Assembly: GCA_964589785.1 (NCBI GenBank)
Contig: CAZPUQ010000003.1
Location: forward strand, 124,001 to 188,000
Source of the DNA: JAGVSR01 sp964589785
GTDB taxonomy: Bacteria; Pseudomonadota; Alphaproteobacteria; Rhizobiales; Hyphomicrobiaceae
DNA length: 64,000 nucleotides
Direction: 5' to 3'
Positions 27,901 to 34,430 of the stretch are shown piece by piece. The notes beneath the pieces were generated by a model. It ran no database searches. It saw nothing but the letters and a program-made list of their open reading frames with translations, and was not told the DNA's origin. Each line of letters begins with the position of its first letter. Within the stretch, counting starts at the first letter, position 1. The translations under genes were made by a program, and so were the position numbers.

Positions 27901-28540
27901 GGCCGACGATCTTCATGAGCGGCGAGATCTCGTGGCTGACCGAGACCTGCCGGAAACCCGCCGCGCGCGCGATCCGTGCGGCGCGCTGCTCGTGCTCCGG
28001 AAAAGCCCACGCATGCAGAAGTACGATCGCCACCGCTTCGATGCCGTCGCGCCGCGCCGCCTCAAGGTCGGCCGCGAGGCGGGCCTCGTCGAGCGGCGTC
28101 TCGACATGGCCGTCCGCGCGCACGCGCTCGTCCGCCTCGATGACGCGGGCATAGAGCATGTCCGGCTTGCGCACCGCCTTGGCGAAGATGTCGGGCCGGG
28201 CCTGGGTGCCGATCTCGAGCACGTCGCGAAACCCGCGCGTGACGACGAGCGCGGTCGCAACGCCCTTGCGCTCGAGCAGCGCGTTGGTCGCCACCGTCGT
28301 TCCCATCCGGACGCTGGCGATGCGCTCGCCCGGAATGGGCGCGTCATCGCCTAGACCGAGAAGGCTGCGGATGGCATGCAGCGCCGCGTCGTCGTAGGCG
28401 CCCGGATTGACGGACAGGACCTTGCGCACGTGCAGCCGGCCGCCGGGATCGCGCGCCACGACGTCTGTGAAGGTCCCGCCCCGGTCGATGAAGAACTGCC
28501 AGCGCTGATCGTTGGCCCGCTCGGAGGCTGTCTCGGTCAT
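24902..28540 (-). CDS. 5-oxoprolinase / hydantoinase A-B fusion
   Basis: A 1212-residue fusion of hydantoinase A (about residues 1-690) and hydantoinase B (about 700-1212), the arrangement of ATP-dependent 5-oxoprolinase. It would open 5-oxo-L-proline to glutamate. Blocks seen are IDRGGTFTDVVARDP near the N-terminus, GFDMGGTSTDVSHFAG, CFGSAGGQHACLIADALGI, and in the B half KERLDFSCAIFDCDGALVANAPHVPVHLGSM. GGAGAG precedes the ATG. It stands alone between convergent and divergent neighbours. A hydantoinase-type substrate cannot be excluded, but the single-chain length favours 5-oxoprolinase. Confidence 0.92.
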   Translation of the reverse strand: MTETASERANDQRWQFFIDRGGTFTDVVARDPGGRLHVRKVLSVNPGAYDDAALHAIRSLLGLGDDAPIPGERIASVRMGTTVATNALLERKGVATALVVTRGFRDVLEIGTQARPDIFAKAVRKPDMLYARVIEADERVRADGHVETPLDEARLAADLEAARRDGIEAVAIVLLHAWAFPEHEQRAARIARAAGFRQVSVSHEISPLMKIVGRGDTTVADAYLSPVLDGYIAQVAAGLSSKPDGADPARLMFMASSGGLAAADRFRARDAILSGPAGGIVAMAETARTAGFDRVIGFDMGGTSTDVSHFAGTYERTFETEVAGVRLRAPMLDIHTVAAGGGSIVRFDGLRLRVGPESAGSDPGPLCYRKGGPLTLTDANMMVGKLAPESFPHIFGPGGGEAPDAEAVCAAFSELARETGGGISAHEVADGAIRVGVESMAAAIRRISIERGYDVTRYALQCFGSAGGQHACLIADALGIDTVLVHPLSGVLSAWGMALAPVRASREQSLELPFGEAALRSIEELAWELGNAATDALLDQGVAHDDIALVTRLHLAYAGTDTAIPVELSEPHLMRADFEKLHRRRFGFDEPGKPIRIAEIEAEAESSSAPPPADLPEPETGAQPKAATRPFFSNGASHDAAIHHRRNLTPNDSVPGPAIILEPHQTVIVEPGWSATLMADGNLVLKRTLPRTGHAAGRVDDGRPDPVLLEVFNNRFMAIAEDMGEALRATARSVNIKERLDFSCAIFDCDGALVANAPHVPVHLGSMDSAVSAVREAFAADMKPGDSFMLNAPYTGGTHLPDITVVTPVFGSDPTPLFYVASRGHHADIGGLTPGSMSPRARTVDEEGVYIAPTRLVAAGTLRENEALALLAGARYPARNPRENLADLKAQLAANARGTAELLALTREFGTDTVTRYMGHVLDNGEAAIHTLLATLQGGRFRVETDQGTAIEVAITIDNAARRAVVDFAGTSPQQPTSFNAPRPVTRAAVLYVFRVLAGVPIPLNAGCLRPIDIVIPEGSMLAPHHPAAVAAGNTETSQIVTNALFAALGQMASSQGTMNNLTFGNGRVQYYETIASGSPAGPGFSGAAGVHAHMTNTRMTDAEVLELRYPVVVDEFSIRRGSGGRGRFSSGDGTRRVLRFLEPMHVSLLSGYRRVAPFGLAGGEPGATGRNMIRRGSGAVEDLGGCGDSELVAGDALIVETPTGGGFGTPV

Positions 28541-28706
28541 GGCTCTCCGGGCTCGTCACCGGCAGCGTGCCGGGCTCACCGGTGGAGCTAGCGTCGGCGC
28601 CGGCGCGCGTCAATCGCAAGGGGCCCTGTGGACGGGGGAGCGCAGGGCCTCTCCAACCGTCGCTCCCGCCCTTCTGTTGCCTCCCAAAAGCGGATAGTGC
28701 TGGCGC

Positions 28707-29423
28707 ATGGACGACGAAACCCTCCTCGACAGCCTCGAGCGTCTCCGGCCGGGCGGCGCGGGCCGATACCTGTCGCGCATTGCGCGGCGGTTGCGGGCCT
28801 ATCGTGTGCTGCGGCGCCGCCGCTGGGCGCAGTCGTCGTTCACCAGCGCCTTCGTCGTTCTCGCCGCCAAGATGGCCGCGGCCGACGGCGTCGCGGTGTG
28901 CTCCGAGGCCCTCGCCTTCGAGCAGTTCCTCGATGTGGCGCCTGCCGACGCCGAGCGCGTGCGCGGCGTCTACGAGCGCGCGACCCAGGACGTGACGGGC
29001 TACGAGATCTACGCCGACCGCGTCGGCGAGATGCTGAAGCATGATCCGGAGACGAAGCGGCGAGTCCTGGAATGCCTCATGTACATCGCGTGCGCCGATG
29101 GTGTCCTGCATCCGGCCGAGGATCATTTCCTGAAGACCGTGGCGTGCCGGTTCGGCTACTCGGACACCGAGTTCCGCACCATTCGGGCTTCGTTCGTCGA
29201 GGACCCCGACAGCCCCTACGCCATCCTCGATCTGCCGCCGGACGCGAGCGAGCGCGACATCCGCGCGCGCTACCGCAAGCTCGTGCAGCAGACCCACCCC
29301 GATCGTCTTCTGGCCGAAGGCGCGCCATCCGGCGTGGTGAAGGCCGCGACGGCCAAGCTCGCCCATATCAACGCCGCCTTCGAGGCCATCGCGAAGGAGC
29401 GCGGCTTCGGAGGCCGCTCATGA
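28707..29423 (+). CDS. TerB-like / DnaJ-domain protein (DjlA type)
   Basis: A 238-residue protein with a central TerB-type helical domain (SAFVVLAAKMAAADGV, then MYIACADGVLHPAEDHFL) and a C-terminal J-domain (residues about 165-232) with the HPD motif in QQTHPDRLLAEG. J-domains stimulate the ATPase of DnaK, and the TerB part may sense or bind a partner. No clear transmembrane segment like that of DjlA is seen at the N-terminus, which is Arg-rich. Its stop overlaps the amidase start as ATGA, so the two are translationally coupled. Confidence 0.88.
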   Translation: MDDETLLDSLERLRPGGAGRYLSRIARRLRAYRVLRRRRWAQSSFTSAFVVLAAKMAAADGVAVCSEALAFEQFLDVAPADAERVRGVYERATQDVTGYEIYADRVGEMLKHDPETKRRVLECLMYIACADGVLHPAEDHFLKTVACRFGYSDTEFRTIRASFVEDPDSPYAILDLPPDASERDIRARYRKLVQQTHPDRLLAEGAPSGVVKAATAKLAHINAAFEAIAKERGFGGRS

Positions 29424-30205
29424 GCGGACCCGCTCTCATCACCGCTCCGGATAGCCCGCTCGTCGCCGATCTTCATCCCTCACCCAACATCGAGCCGCGC
29501 TTTCGCGGCCTGACGCCGACCATTCTTGTCCTGCACTACACCGGCCTTCCCTCGCTCGCCCGATCGCTCGACGTGCTCTCGCGCGCGGACTGCAAGGTTT
29601 CGGCGCACTACGTGGTCGACGAGGACGGGCGCATCGTCCAGATGGTCGCGGAGGAGATGCGCGCGTGGCATGCCGGCATCTCGTCCTGGCACGGCGAGAC
29701 GGACATCAACTCGGCCTCGATCGGCATCGAGATTCAGAACCCCGGTCACGCGCTCGGCTATCCGGATTTTCCATCCGCCCAGATGACGGCGGTCGCCGCG
29801 CTGTGCCGGGATATCGCGATCCGGCATGGAATTGCGCCCGAGCGCGTGCTGGCGCACTCGGACGTCGCGCCCGCGCGCAAAATCGATCCCGGCGAGAAAT
29901 TCGATTGGCCGGGTCTGGCCGCCGAAGGGGTCGGCTTCTGGCTGCCGCCCGTGCCCGTCGACACGTCGGACGAGGGGCTTGAGCTCGGCGCGGACCGTCC
30001 GGAGGTCGCCCAGGCCCGCGCACTCTTCGCCCGCTACGGCTACGGCGTGGGGCCGGCCGGGGCATTCGATCCCGATCTCGCGTTCGTGGTGCGCGCGTTC
30101 CAGCTCCACTTCCGGCCGGCCCGCGTCGACAGCCGTCTCGACCGCTCCACGCTCGCGACGCTGGAGCGTCTCGTCCAATCCCTGCCGCCGCCGCCCGTCG
30201 GTTGA
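29420..30205 (+). CDS. N-acetylmuramoyl-L-alanine amidase (AmiD-like)
   Basis: A 261-residue amidase_2 enzyme that cleaves the amide bond between muramic acid and the peptide stem. Zinc ligand candidates are the His in LVLHYTGLP and in VLAHSDVAPARKIDPGE. NSASIGIEIQNPGH is the family core. A C-terminal peptidoglycan-binding-like helical region follows (GPAGAFDPDLAFVVRAFQLHF). There is no signal peptide, so it may recycle wall fragments in the cytoplasm. The ATG at 29420 overlaps the J-domain gene stop. Confidence 0.93.
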   Translation: MSGPALITAPDSPLVADLHPSPNIEPRFRGLTPTILVLHYTGLPSLARSLDVLSRADCKVSAHYVVDEDGRIVQMVAEEMRAWHAGISSWHGETDINSASIGIEIQNPGHALGYPDFPSAQMTAVAALCRDIAIRHGIAPERVLAHSDVAPARKIDPGEKFDWPGLAAEGVGFWLPPVPVDTSDEGLELGADRPEVAQARALFARYGYGVGPAGAFDPDLAFVVRAFQLHFRPARVDSRLDRSTLATLERLVQSLPPPPVG

Positions 30206-30323
30206 CGACCGTCAAGCCCCGGTCGAAAGTTTGGAATAAGGCTCTTCTCAACCCGTTGAGCGCAAGCCGGAGAGGCCACGCTGGCGGGGCCAAGCGAGCA
30301 GGTCAACAATCGGGAGCAGCGCC

Positions 30324-30539
30324 ATGGGGGATCTCGATCTCTTCGAGCCGGGGACCCAGATTTTCACGGGAACGGTTCGCTCCTGGACCGGATCGTTCGG
30401 CGAGCTCGTCACCGACAGCGGGCTGTCCGTGATCTTCGTGCTGCAGGGCCAGCCGCAGCCGCAGGTCGGCGAACGCATTACGATCAGCGCGCGGCGCTTC
30501 CGTCCGGTCTACCAGGCGGCCACGGTAACGAGAGGCTAG
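30324..30539 (+). CDS. Conserved hypothetical small protein, 71 aa
   Basis: A 71-residue protein with a good start context (GGGAGC before the ATG). It is predicted as mostly beta-strands: TGTVRSWTGSFGELVTDSG, then LSVIFVLQGQ and RITISARRF. The pattern of a short beta barrel with GTVRSW...FG is reminiscent of cold-shock or S1-like folds, but I do not recognise a family. It lies directly upstream of rnpB. Confidence 0.5.
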   Translation: MGDLDLFEPGTQIFTGTVRSWTGSFGELVTDSGLSVIFVLQGQPQPQVGERITISARRFRPVYQAATVTRG

Positions 30540-30558
30540 GCCGAGCCGGCCTCGATGC

Positions 30559-30594
30559 TTGACGGGACCGGTGCGGAGACCCCACTTATGTCTT
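30559..30594 (+). promoter_or_regulatory. Possible rnpB promoter
   Basis: TTGACG at 30559-30564 is a good -35. The -10 is poor; ACTTAT at 30584-30589 with 19-nt spacing is the best candidate. The predicted start would fall at about 30596, matching the first paired base of the RNase P RNA. Confidence 0.35.
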
Positions 30595-31003
30595 GTCAGT
30601 CGGCCGGACGGCCGCTGCCGGATGGGGCGTTATGGCCCGCGAACGTGCCGGCGGAGGAAAGTCCGGGCACCATGGAAGCAGGATGGCGGCTAACGGCCGC
30701 CGGGGGCGACCCCAGGGAAAGTGCCACAGAGAACAGACCGCCTGACGGCCTCGGCCCGACGGCAAGGGTGAAACGGTGCGGTAAGAGCGCACCGCGGCTC
30801 CGGTAACGGCGCCGGCACGGCAAACCCCATCCGGTGCAAGACCAAATAGGGATGGCCGGCAGGCGGAGCGATCCGGCCTGCAAGCCCGTTTCCAGGCCCG
30901 CCGTCCGGGTTGGTTGCTCGAGGCGTCCAGCGATGGGCGTCCCAGATGAATGGCCGTCGCGGAGGCAACTCCAGACAGAACCCGGCTTACAGGCCGACTG
31001 ACA
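30595..31003 (+). ncRNA. rnpB: RNase P RNA, bacterial class A
   Basis: The catalytic RNA that trims tRNA 5' leaders. The 5' end GTCAGTCGGCC (30595-30605) pairs with GGCCGACTGAC (30992-31002), forming helix P1. The universally conserved core is present: GAGGAAAGTCCGGGC near 30655-30669, GAACAGACCGCC near 30730, GGTAAGAGCGCACCG near 30780 and the 3' block ACAGAACCCGGCTTACAGG at about 30975-30993. The length of about 409 nt is normal. Exact ends are set by the P1 pairing. Confidence 0.95.
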
Positions 31004-31190
31004 CCGTCTCGTCCGCGCGCCCGTCCGCGTCCTCCGTTTGCCAAAGCGACGGCTTGTCCGCAAAGCGCCAACTCAGGTGTTCACCTGCGGCGCCTGTTCT
31101 CTTAGACTTAGTTTAACAAAAACGGTGCAACGGCCTGGCAAGGGCCGGAGCGGGTTGGGCACGCCGAGATGCCCGGGAGGAGTGGAGAGC

Positions 31191-32231
31191 ATGCTCGAGG
31201 GAATTAGCAAGACCGCTTTGGCGGTGGTGTCACTGGCCTGTCTCGGCGTCGCGGGCTGGATGATGGCAAGCCGCAACGACGCGGTCCGCCAGCTTCAGAC
31301 CGTGCAAGCCGCGCGCGATGGCGCGCTCGAGCAGGTCAGGGATCTGACGACCAAGGTGACCGATCTGGAGGGCAAAGTCGCCGGCAACGAGACCGCGCGC
31401 AACGTGGCCGAGGAAGCCTTCCGGCGCATCGAGGAGGTGATTGCCGCCGAGCGCGGCAAGCTCACCGGCGGTTCGTCTGCGGCCCCCGTCGCCGCGCCCG
31501 CCGGAAGCGAGGCCCCGTCATCGACGAGCGAAACGCCCGCCGCTCCCAGCGAACCGCCGGCCGCCACCAGCGAAGCTCCCGCTGCCGCACCCGCAACGCC
31601 CGCGCCGGCGGCGGACGCGGCCCCCGCCTCCGACACTCCTGCTGCGGTCCCAGCCGAGGCGAAGCCGGATGAGAAGGCAACCGAGGCGAAGCCGGACGAG
31701 AAGACAACCGAGGCGAAGCCGGACGAGACGGCAACCGAGGCGAAGCCGGACGAGAAGACAACCGAGGCGAAGCCGGACGAGAAGACAACCGAGGCGAAGC
31801 CGGACGAGGACAAGCCGGCCACTACGGCCAGCGAGGCCCCGGCCGCCGACAAGCCGGCGGAAGCGACTTCGCCCGCACCTGACGCGAGTGCGAGCCCGGC
31901 CGCGACAGAGACCACTGCGCCGACCGAGCCTGTCGCGGCACCGGAAAGCCCCACGGCTTCCTCCGGCTCGACCGCTCCGGAGGCTTCCGCCGATAAGCCG
32001 GCCGAGGCGCCCGCCGAGCCGGCCAAGGACGCGACGCCGCCGCCGGCGAGCGAGCCGTCTTCCACATCCTCGACGCCGCCCGCGGATGCCGCACCGCCTG
32101 CCAATGGCGCTGCCGCGCCACCCTCGAATGGCGCTGCCGCGCCGTCGACCGAGAGCACGTCTCCCGGCGCGAGCGCCCCCACGGCAACTCCGACGCCCGA
32201 GACACCCGCTCCGTCGACCCCCGCGCCGTGA
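31191..32231 (+). CDS. Membrane-anchored Ala/Pro-rich protein with tandem repeats
   Basis: A 346-residue protein starting at ATG 31191, after GGGAGGAGTGGAG. Residues 5-25 form one hydrophobic segment (ALAVVSLACLGVAGWMMA). Residues about 28-80 are a predicted coiled coil (QVRDLTTKVTDLEGKVAGNE). The rest is an Ala/Pro/Thr/Glu-rich low-complexity tail, probably extracytoplasmic and extended, including five full 9-residue EAKPDEK(T/A)T repeats plus a partial one. No catalytic domain is visible. The layout resembles wall-spanning tethers, but the function is unknown. An intrinsic terminator follows at 32265. Confidence 0.72.
   Translation: MLEGISKTALAVVSLACLGVAGWMMASRNDAVRQLQTVQAARDGALEQVRDLTTKVTDLEGKVAGNETARNVAEEAFRRIEEVIAAERGKLTGGSSAAPVAAPAGSEAPSSTSETPAAPSEPPAATSEAPAAAPATPAPAADAAPASDTPAAVPAEAKPDEKATEAKPDEKTTEAKPDETATEAKPDEKTTEAKPDEKTTEAKPDEDKPATTASEAPAADKPAEATSPAPDASASPAATETTAPTEPVAAPESPTASSGSTAPEASADKPAEAPAEPAKDATPPPASEPSSTSSTPPADAAPPANGAAAPPSNGAAAPSTESTSPGASAPTATPTPETPAPSTPAP
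31656..31817 (+). repeat. 27-bp tandem repeats, five full plus one partial copy
   Basis: Units of 27 bp beginning GAGGCGAAGCCGGACGAG run at 31656, 31683, 31710, 31737 and 31764, with a partial sixth at 31791-31817. They encode EAKPDEK(T/A)T in frame. Copies are nearly identical, with differences in only a few bases, which indicates recent expansion by slippage or unequal crossing-over. Copy number may vary between strains. Confidence 0.92.
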
Positions 32232-32264
32232 GCCCACGGGGCGAGCATGTTCGATCCTGAAGAA

Positions 32265-32293
32265 GGCCCGGAGGACTCCGGGCCTTTTTCTTT
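32265..32293 (+). terminator. Intrinsic terminator after the repeat protein gene
   Basis: GGCCCGGAG (32265-32273) pairs with CTCCGGGCC (32276-32284) and is followed by TTTTTCTTT (32285-32293). It is a strong rho-independent terminator, 34 nt after the stop codon, insulating the mraZ operon downstream. Confidence 0.9.
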
Positions 32294-32396
32294 GCGGCAC
32301 GCCATGCACGCACCGGCGAACGGGTTGCCGCTCCGGTTGCTGGATCGTGATCAACGGGAGCGCTTTCGGGGGTTGTCCCAAGCTAAATCGTTAACG

Positions 32397-32431
32397 AACC
32401 ATTGACACCCATAAATTTCCATGAGATCCCA
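32397..32431 (-). promoter_or_regulatory. MraZ operator: four TGG(N)2 repeats at 10-bp spacing
   Basis: Read on the minus strand, units TGGGA (32431-32427), TGGAA (32421-32417), TGGGT (32411-32407) and TGGTT (32401-32397) recur exactly every 10 bp. Known MraZ operators are TGGGN direct repeats separated by 5 bp, giving the same period. It lies about 175 nt before mraZ, so MraZ autorepression of the division operon is the natural reading. A TTGACA hexamer at 32402-32407 and a TTAA-N7-TTGA motif at 32391-32405 overlap it. Confidence 0.75.
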
Positions 32432-32605
32432 TAAGTGCCCGACCGCACCGGGTAGGGATCCGTGGTGTGGCGCTGATCTGGAGAGAGGGCCCAGATCCGG
32501 TCGACCGCCACGGCCCCGCCGGTGGTCGGGTGTGAGTTCAGGGCCGGCTCCAACAGGGCGGCTCGCAAACGTAGTTCGCGTCGAGGACGAGGTTCGAAAC
32601 GGGGG

Positions 32606-33085
32606 ATGGACCGCTTTGTCTCGACATTCACGAACAGGATCGACGCCAAAGGACGGGTCTCGATCCCAGCCTCCTTCCGCGCCGTTCTCGAGCGCGACGG
32701 ATACGCCGGCGGCATTTACTGCTACCCCTCGCTCGATGCTCCGGCTCTCGATGCAGGCGGCGAGAGACTTGCGCAAAAGATCGATGGGCTTCTCGCAGGC
32801 CTGCCGGACTATTCGGACGAGCGTGACGAGCTCTCTGTCGCGCTTTACGGCGACGTCCAGGTGCTCTCGATCGACGGCGACGGCCGTATCGTCCTTCCTC
32901 AACCGCTTCGGGCCCACGCCGGTCTTCAGTCCGAGGTCACTTTTGTCGGCCTTGGCGACAAGTTCCAGATGTGGGCGCCCGAGCGTTTCGATGCGCGCCG
33001 CCGCACCGCGCGCGAGAAAGTCCAGGAGCATCGCAAGCTCTTCGGACGCGCTCCGTCCGGCGGCGACGGCGGAGCCGAGGCATGA
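32606..33085 (+). CDS. mraZ: Transcriptional regulator / cell-division protein MraZ
   Basis: A 159-residue protein with two SpoVT-AbrB-like MraZ domains: the first with FTNRIDAKGRVSIPASFRA, the second with VQVLSIDGDGRIVLPQPLRAHA. MraZ forms a ring and binds repeats upstream of its own operon. ATG 32606 follows a GGGGG tract and is the family start. The longer open frame to 32522 is not supported. It overlaps rsmH as ATGA. The operator at 32397-32431 fits autoregulation. Confidence 0.95.
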   Translation: MDRFVSTFTNRIDAKGRVSIPASFRAVLERDGYAGGIYCYPSLDAPALDAGGERLAQKIDGLLAGLPDYSDERDELSVALYGDVQVLSIDGDGRIVLPQPLRAHAGLQSEVTFVGLGDKFQMWAPERFDARRRTAREKVQEHRKLFGRAPSGGDGGAEA

Positions 33086-34062
33086 GCGTGGGGGTGGGCG
33101 CGACGCCGGATGCGCCGCACATTCCCGTCATGCTGGCGGACGTGCTCGATGCGCTGGCGCCGCAGGCGGGCGAAACCTTCATTGACGGCACGTTCGGCGC
33201 CGGCGGCTATACGCGCGCGCTTCTCGATGCCGCGGACTGCCGCGTCATTGCCTTCGACCGCGATCCGACGGCGATTTCTGCGGGTGCTGCGCTCGCGGCG
33301 CGGTCCGGTCAGCGCCTGACGCTCGTCCACCGTCGCTTCGCAGAGATGGCCGATTGGGCGCGCGAGGCCGGCCTTGCGGCGGTTGATGGGATCGTGCTCG
33401 ACATCGGCGTCTCGTCCATGCAGCTCGACGAGCCCGAGCGCGGGTTCTCGTTCATGAAGGACGGTCCGCTCGACATGCGCATGTCGCGCGAGGGTCCGAG
33501 CGCCGCCGACATCGTCAACGGCTTCGACGAAGAGCAGATCGCCGATATCCTCTACGAGTTCGGCGAGGAGCGGCGGTCGCGCGCCATCGCGCGGGCGATC
33601 GTGCGGGCGCGGGCGGAGCGGCCGCTCACCCGGACGCGCGAGCTCGCCGATCTCGTCCTCAAGGTCTTCCACGGCCGCAAGGAGGAGGGGCGCCATCCGG
33701 CGACGCGCACCTTCCAGGCGCTGCGCATCTATGTGAACGACGAACTCGGCGAGCTGAAGCGGGCGCTGGCGGCGGCCGAGGCGCTGCTCAGGCCCGGCGG
33801 GCGCCTCGTCGTCGTGACCTTCCACAGCCTCGAGGACCGTATCGTCAAGCGCTTCCTCGCCGAGCGGGCCGGAAAGGCCGACCACGGGTCCCGCTATTTC
33901 CCCGACAAATACAGACAATTGTCGTTGCCAAGTTTTCGGATTCTTAACTCTCGTCCGTTAACACCTCAGAAAGGTGAATTGGATGTGAACCCGCGTGCGC
34001 GCTCGGCACGGCTGAGGGCCGCTCTCCGGACGGAGGCTCCGCCCTGGGGTCTCCCGGCCTGA
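33082..34062 (+). CDS. rsmH: 16S rRNA m4C1402 methyltransferase RsmH
   Basis: Methylates N4 of C1402 in 16S rRNA (formerly MraW). The 326-residue sequence starts near HIPVMLADVLDAL and has the S-adenosylmethionine motif DGTFGAGGYTRALL, DIGVSSMQLDEPERGFSF, the insert helix block and the C-terminal TFHSLEDRIVKRF. The ATG overlaps the mraZ stop (ATGA at 33082-33085). It is the second gene of the division operon. Confidence 0.96.
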   Translation: MSVGVGATPDAPHIPVMLADVLDALAPQAGETFIDGTFGAGGYTRALLDAADCRVIAFDRDPTAISAGAALAARSGQRLTLVHRRFAEMADWAREAGLAAVDGIVLDIGVSSMQLDEPERGFSFMKDGPLDMRMSREGPSAADIVNGFDEEQIADILYEFGEERRSRAIARAIVRARAERPLTRTRELADLVLKVFHGRKEEGRHPATRTFQALRIYVNDELGELKRALAAAEALLRPGGRLVVVTFHSLEDRIVKRFLAERAGKADHGSRYFPDKYRQLSLPSFRILNSRPLTPQKGELDVNPRARSARLRAALRTEAPPWGLPA

Positions 34063-34139
34063 GGCCGGACCTCGATAAGCCGCCAAGTCCGTGGCCTGCG
34101 GGCGCCATCCGGCTTCAGCGACGCGACCGGAGTGATGTC

Positions 34140-34427
34140 ATGCGTATGTTGAGCGTTGCCGCCGTCCTGCTCGCGCTGTCGAGCGCCTTCCTGCTCTATG
34201 GCCTAAACTACGACACGCGGCTCATCGAGGGCCGCCTGCAAGCGCGCGAGCGCGAGGCGGAGAGGGCCCGCGCCGACATCGCGGTGCTGCGGGCGGAGCG
34301 CGCCCACCTCGCCCGGCCCGAGCGCATCGAGCCGCTGGCGCGGGCGCTGGGCCTGGAGCCCCTGGCCGCGCGCCACCTCCTGCCGGGAACGGCGAGCGCC
34401 ATCACCACATCCTCCACCTCGAGGTAG
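34140..34427 (+). CDS. ftsL: Cell-division protein FtsL
   Basis: A 95-residue bitopic protein: transmembrane segment at about residues 3-22 (MLSVAAVLLALSSAFLLYGL) followed by a charged coiled coil rich in Arg and Glu (REREAERARADIAVLRAE). FtsL joins FtsB and FtsQ in the divisome. Sequence identity in this family is poor, so the call relies on topology, size and position between rsmH and ftsI. ftsI starts 3 nt after its stop. Confidence 0.88.
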   Translation: MRMLSVAAVLLALSSAFLLYGLNYDTRLIEGRLQAREREAERARADIAVLRAERAHLARPERIEPLARALGLEPLAARHLLPGTASAITTSSTSR

Positions 34428-34430
34428 GCG

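Noticed and set aside
30555..31116. Small protein genes overlapping the RNase P RNA on either strand
   Set aside because: The region is fully explained by the conserved RNase P RNA core and its P1 pairing.
31656..31817. CRISPR array
   Set aside because: The 27-bp units are directly adjacent with no spacers and are translated in frame.
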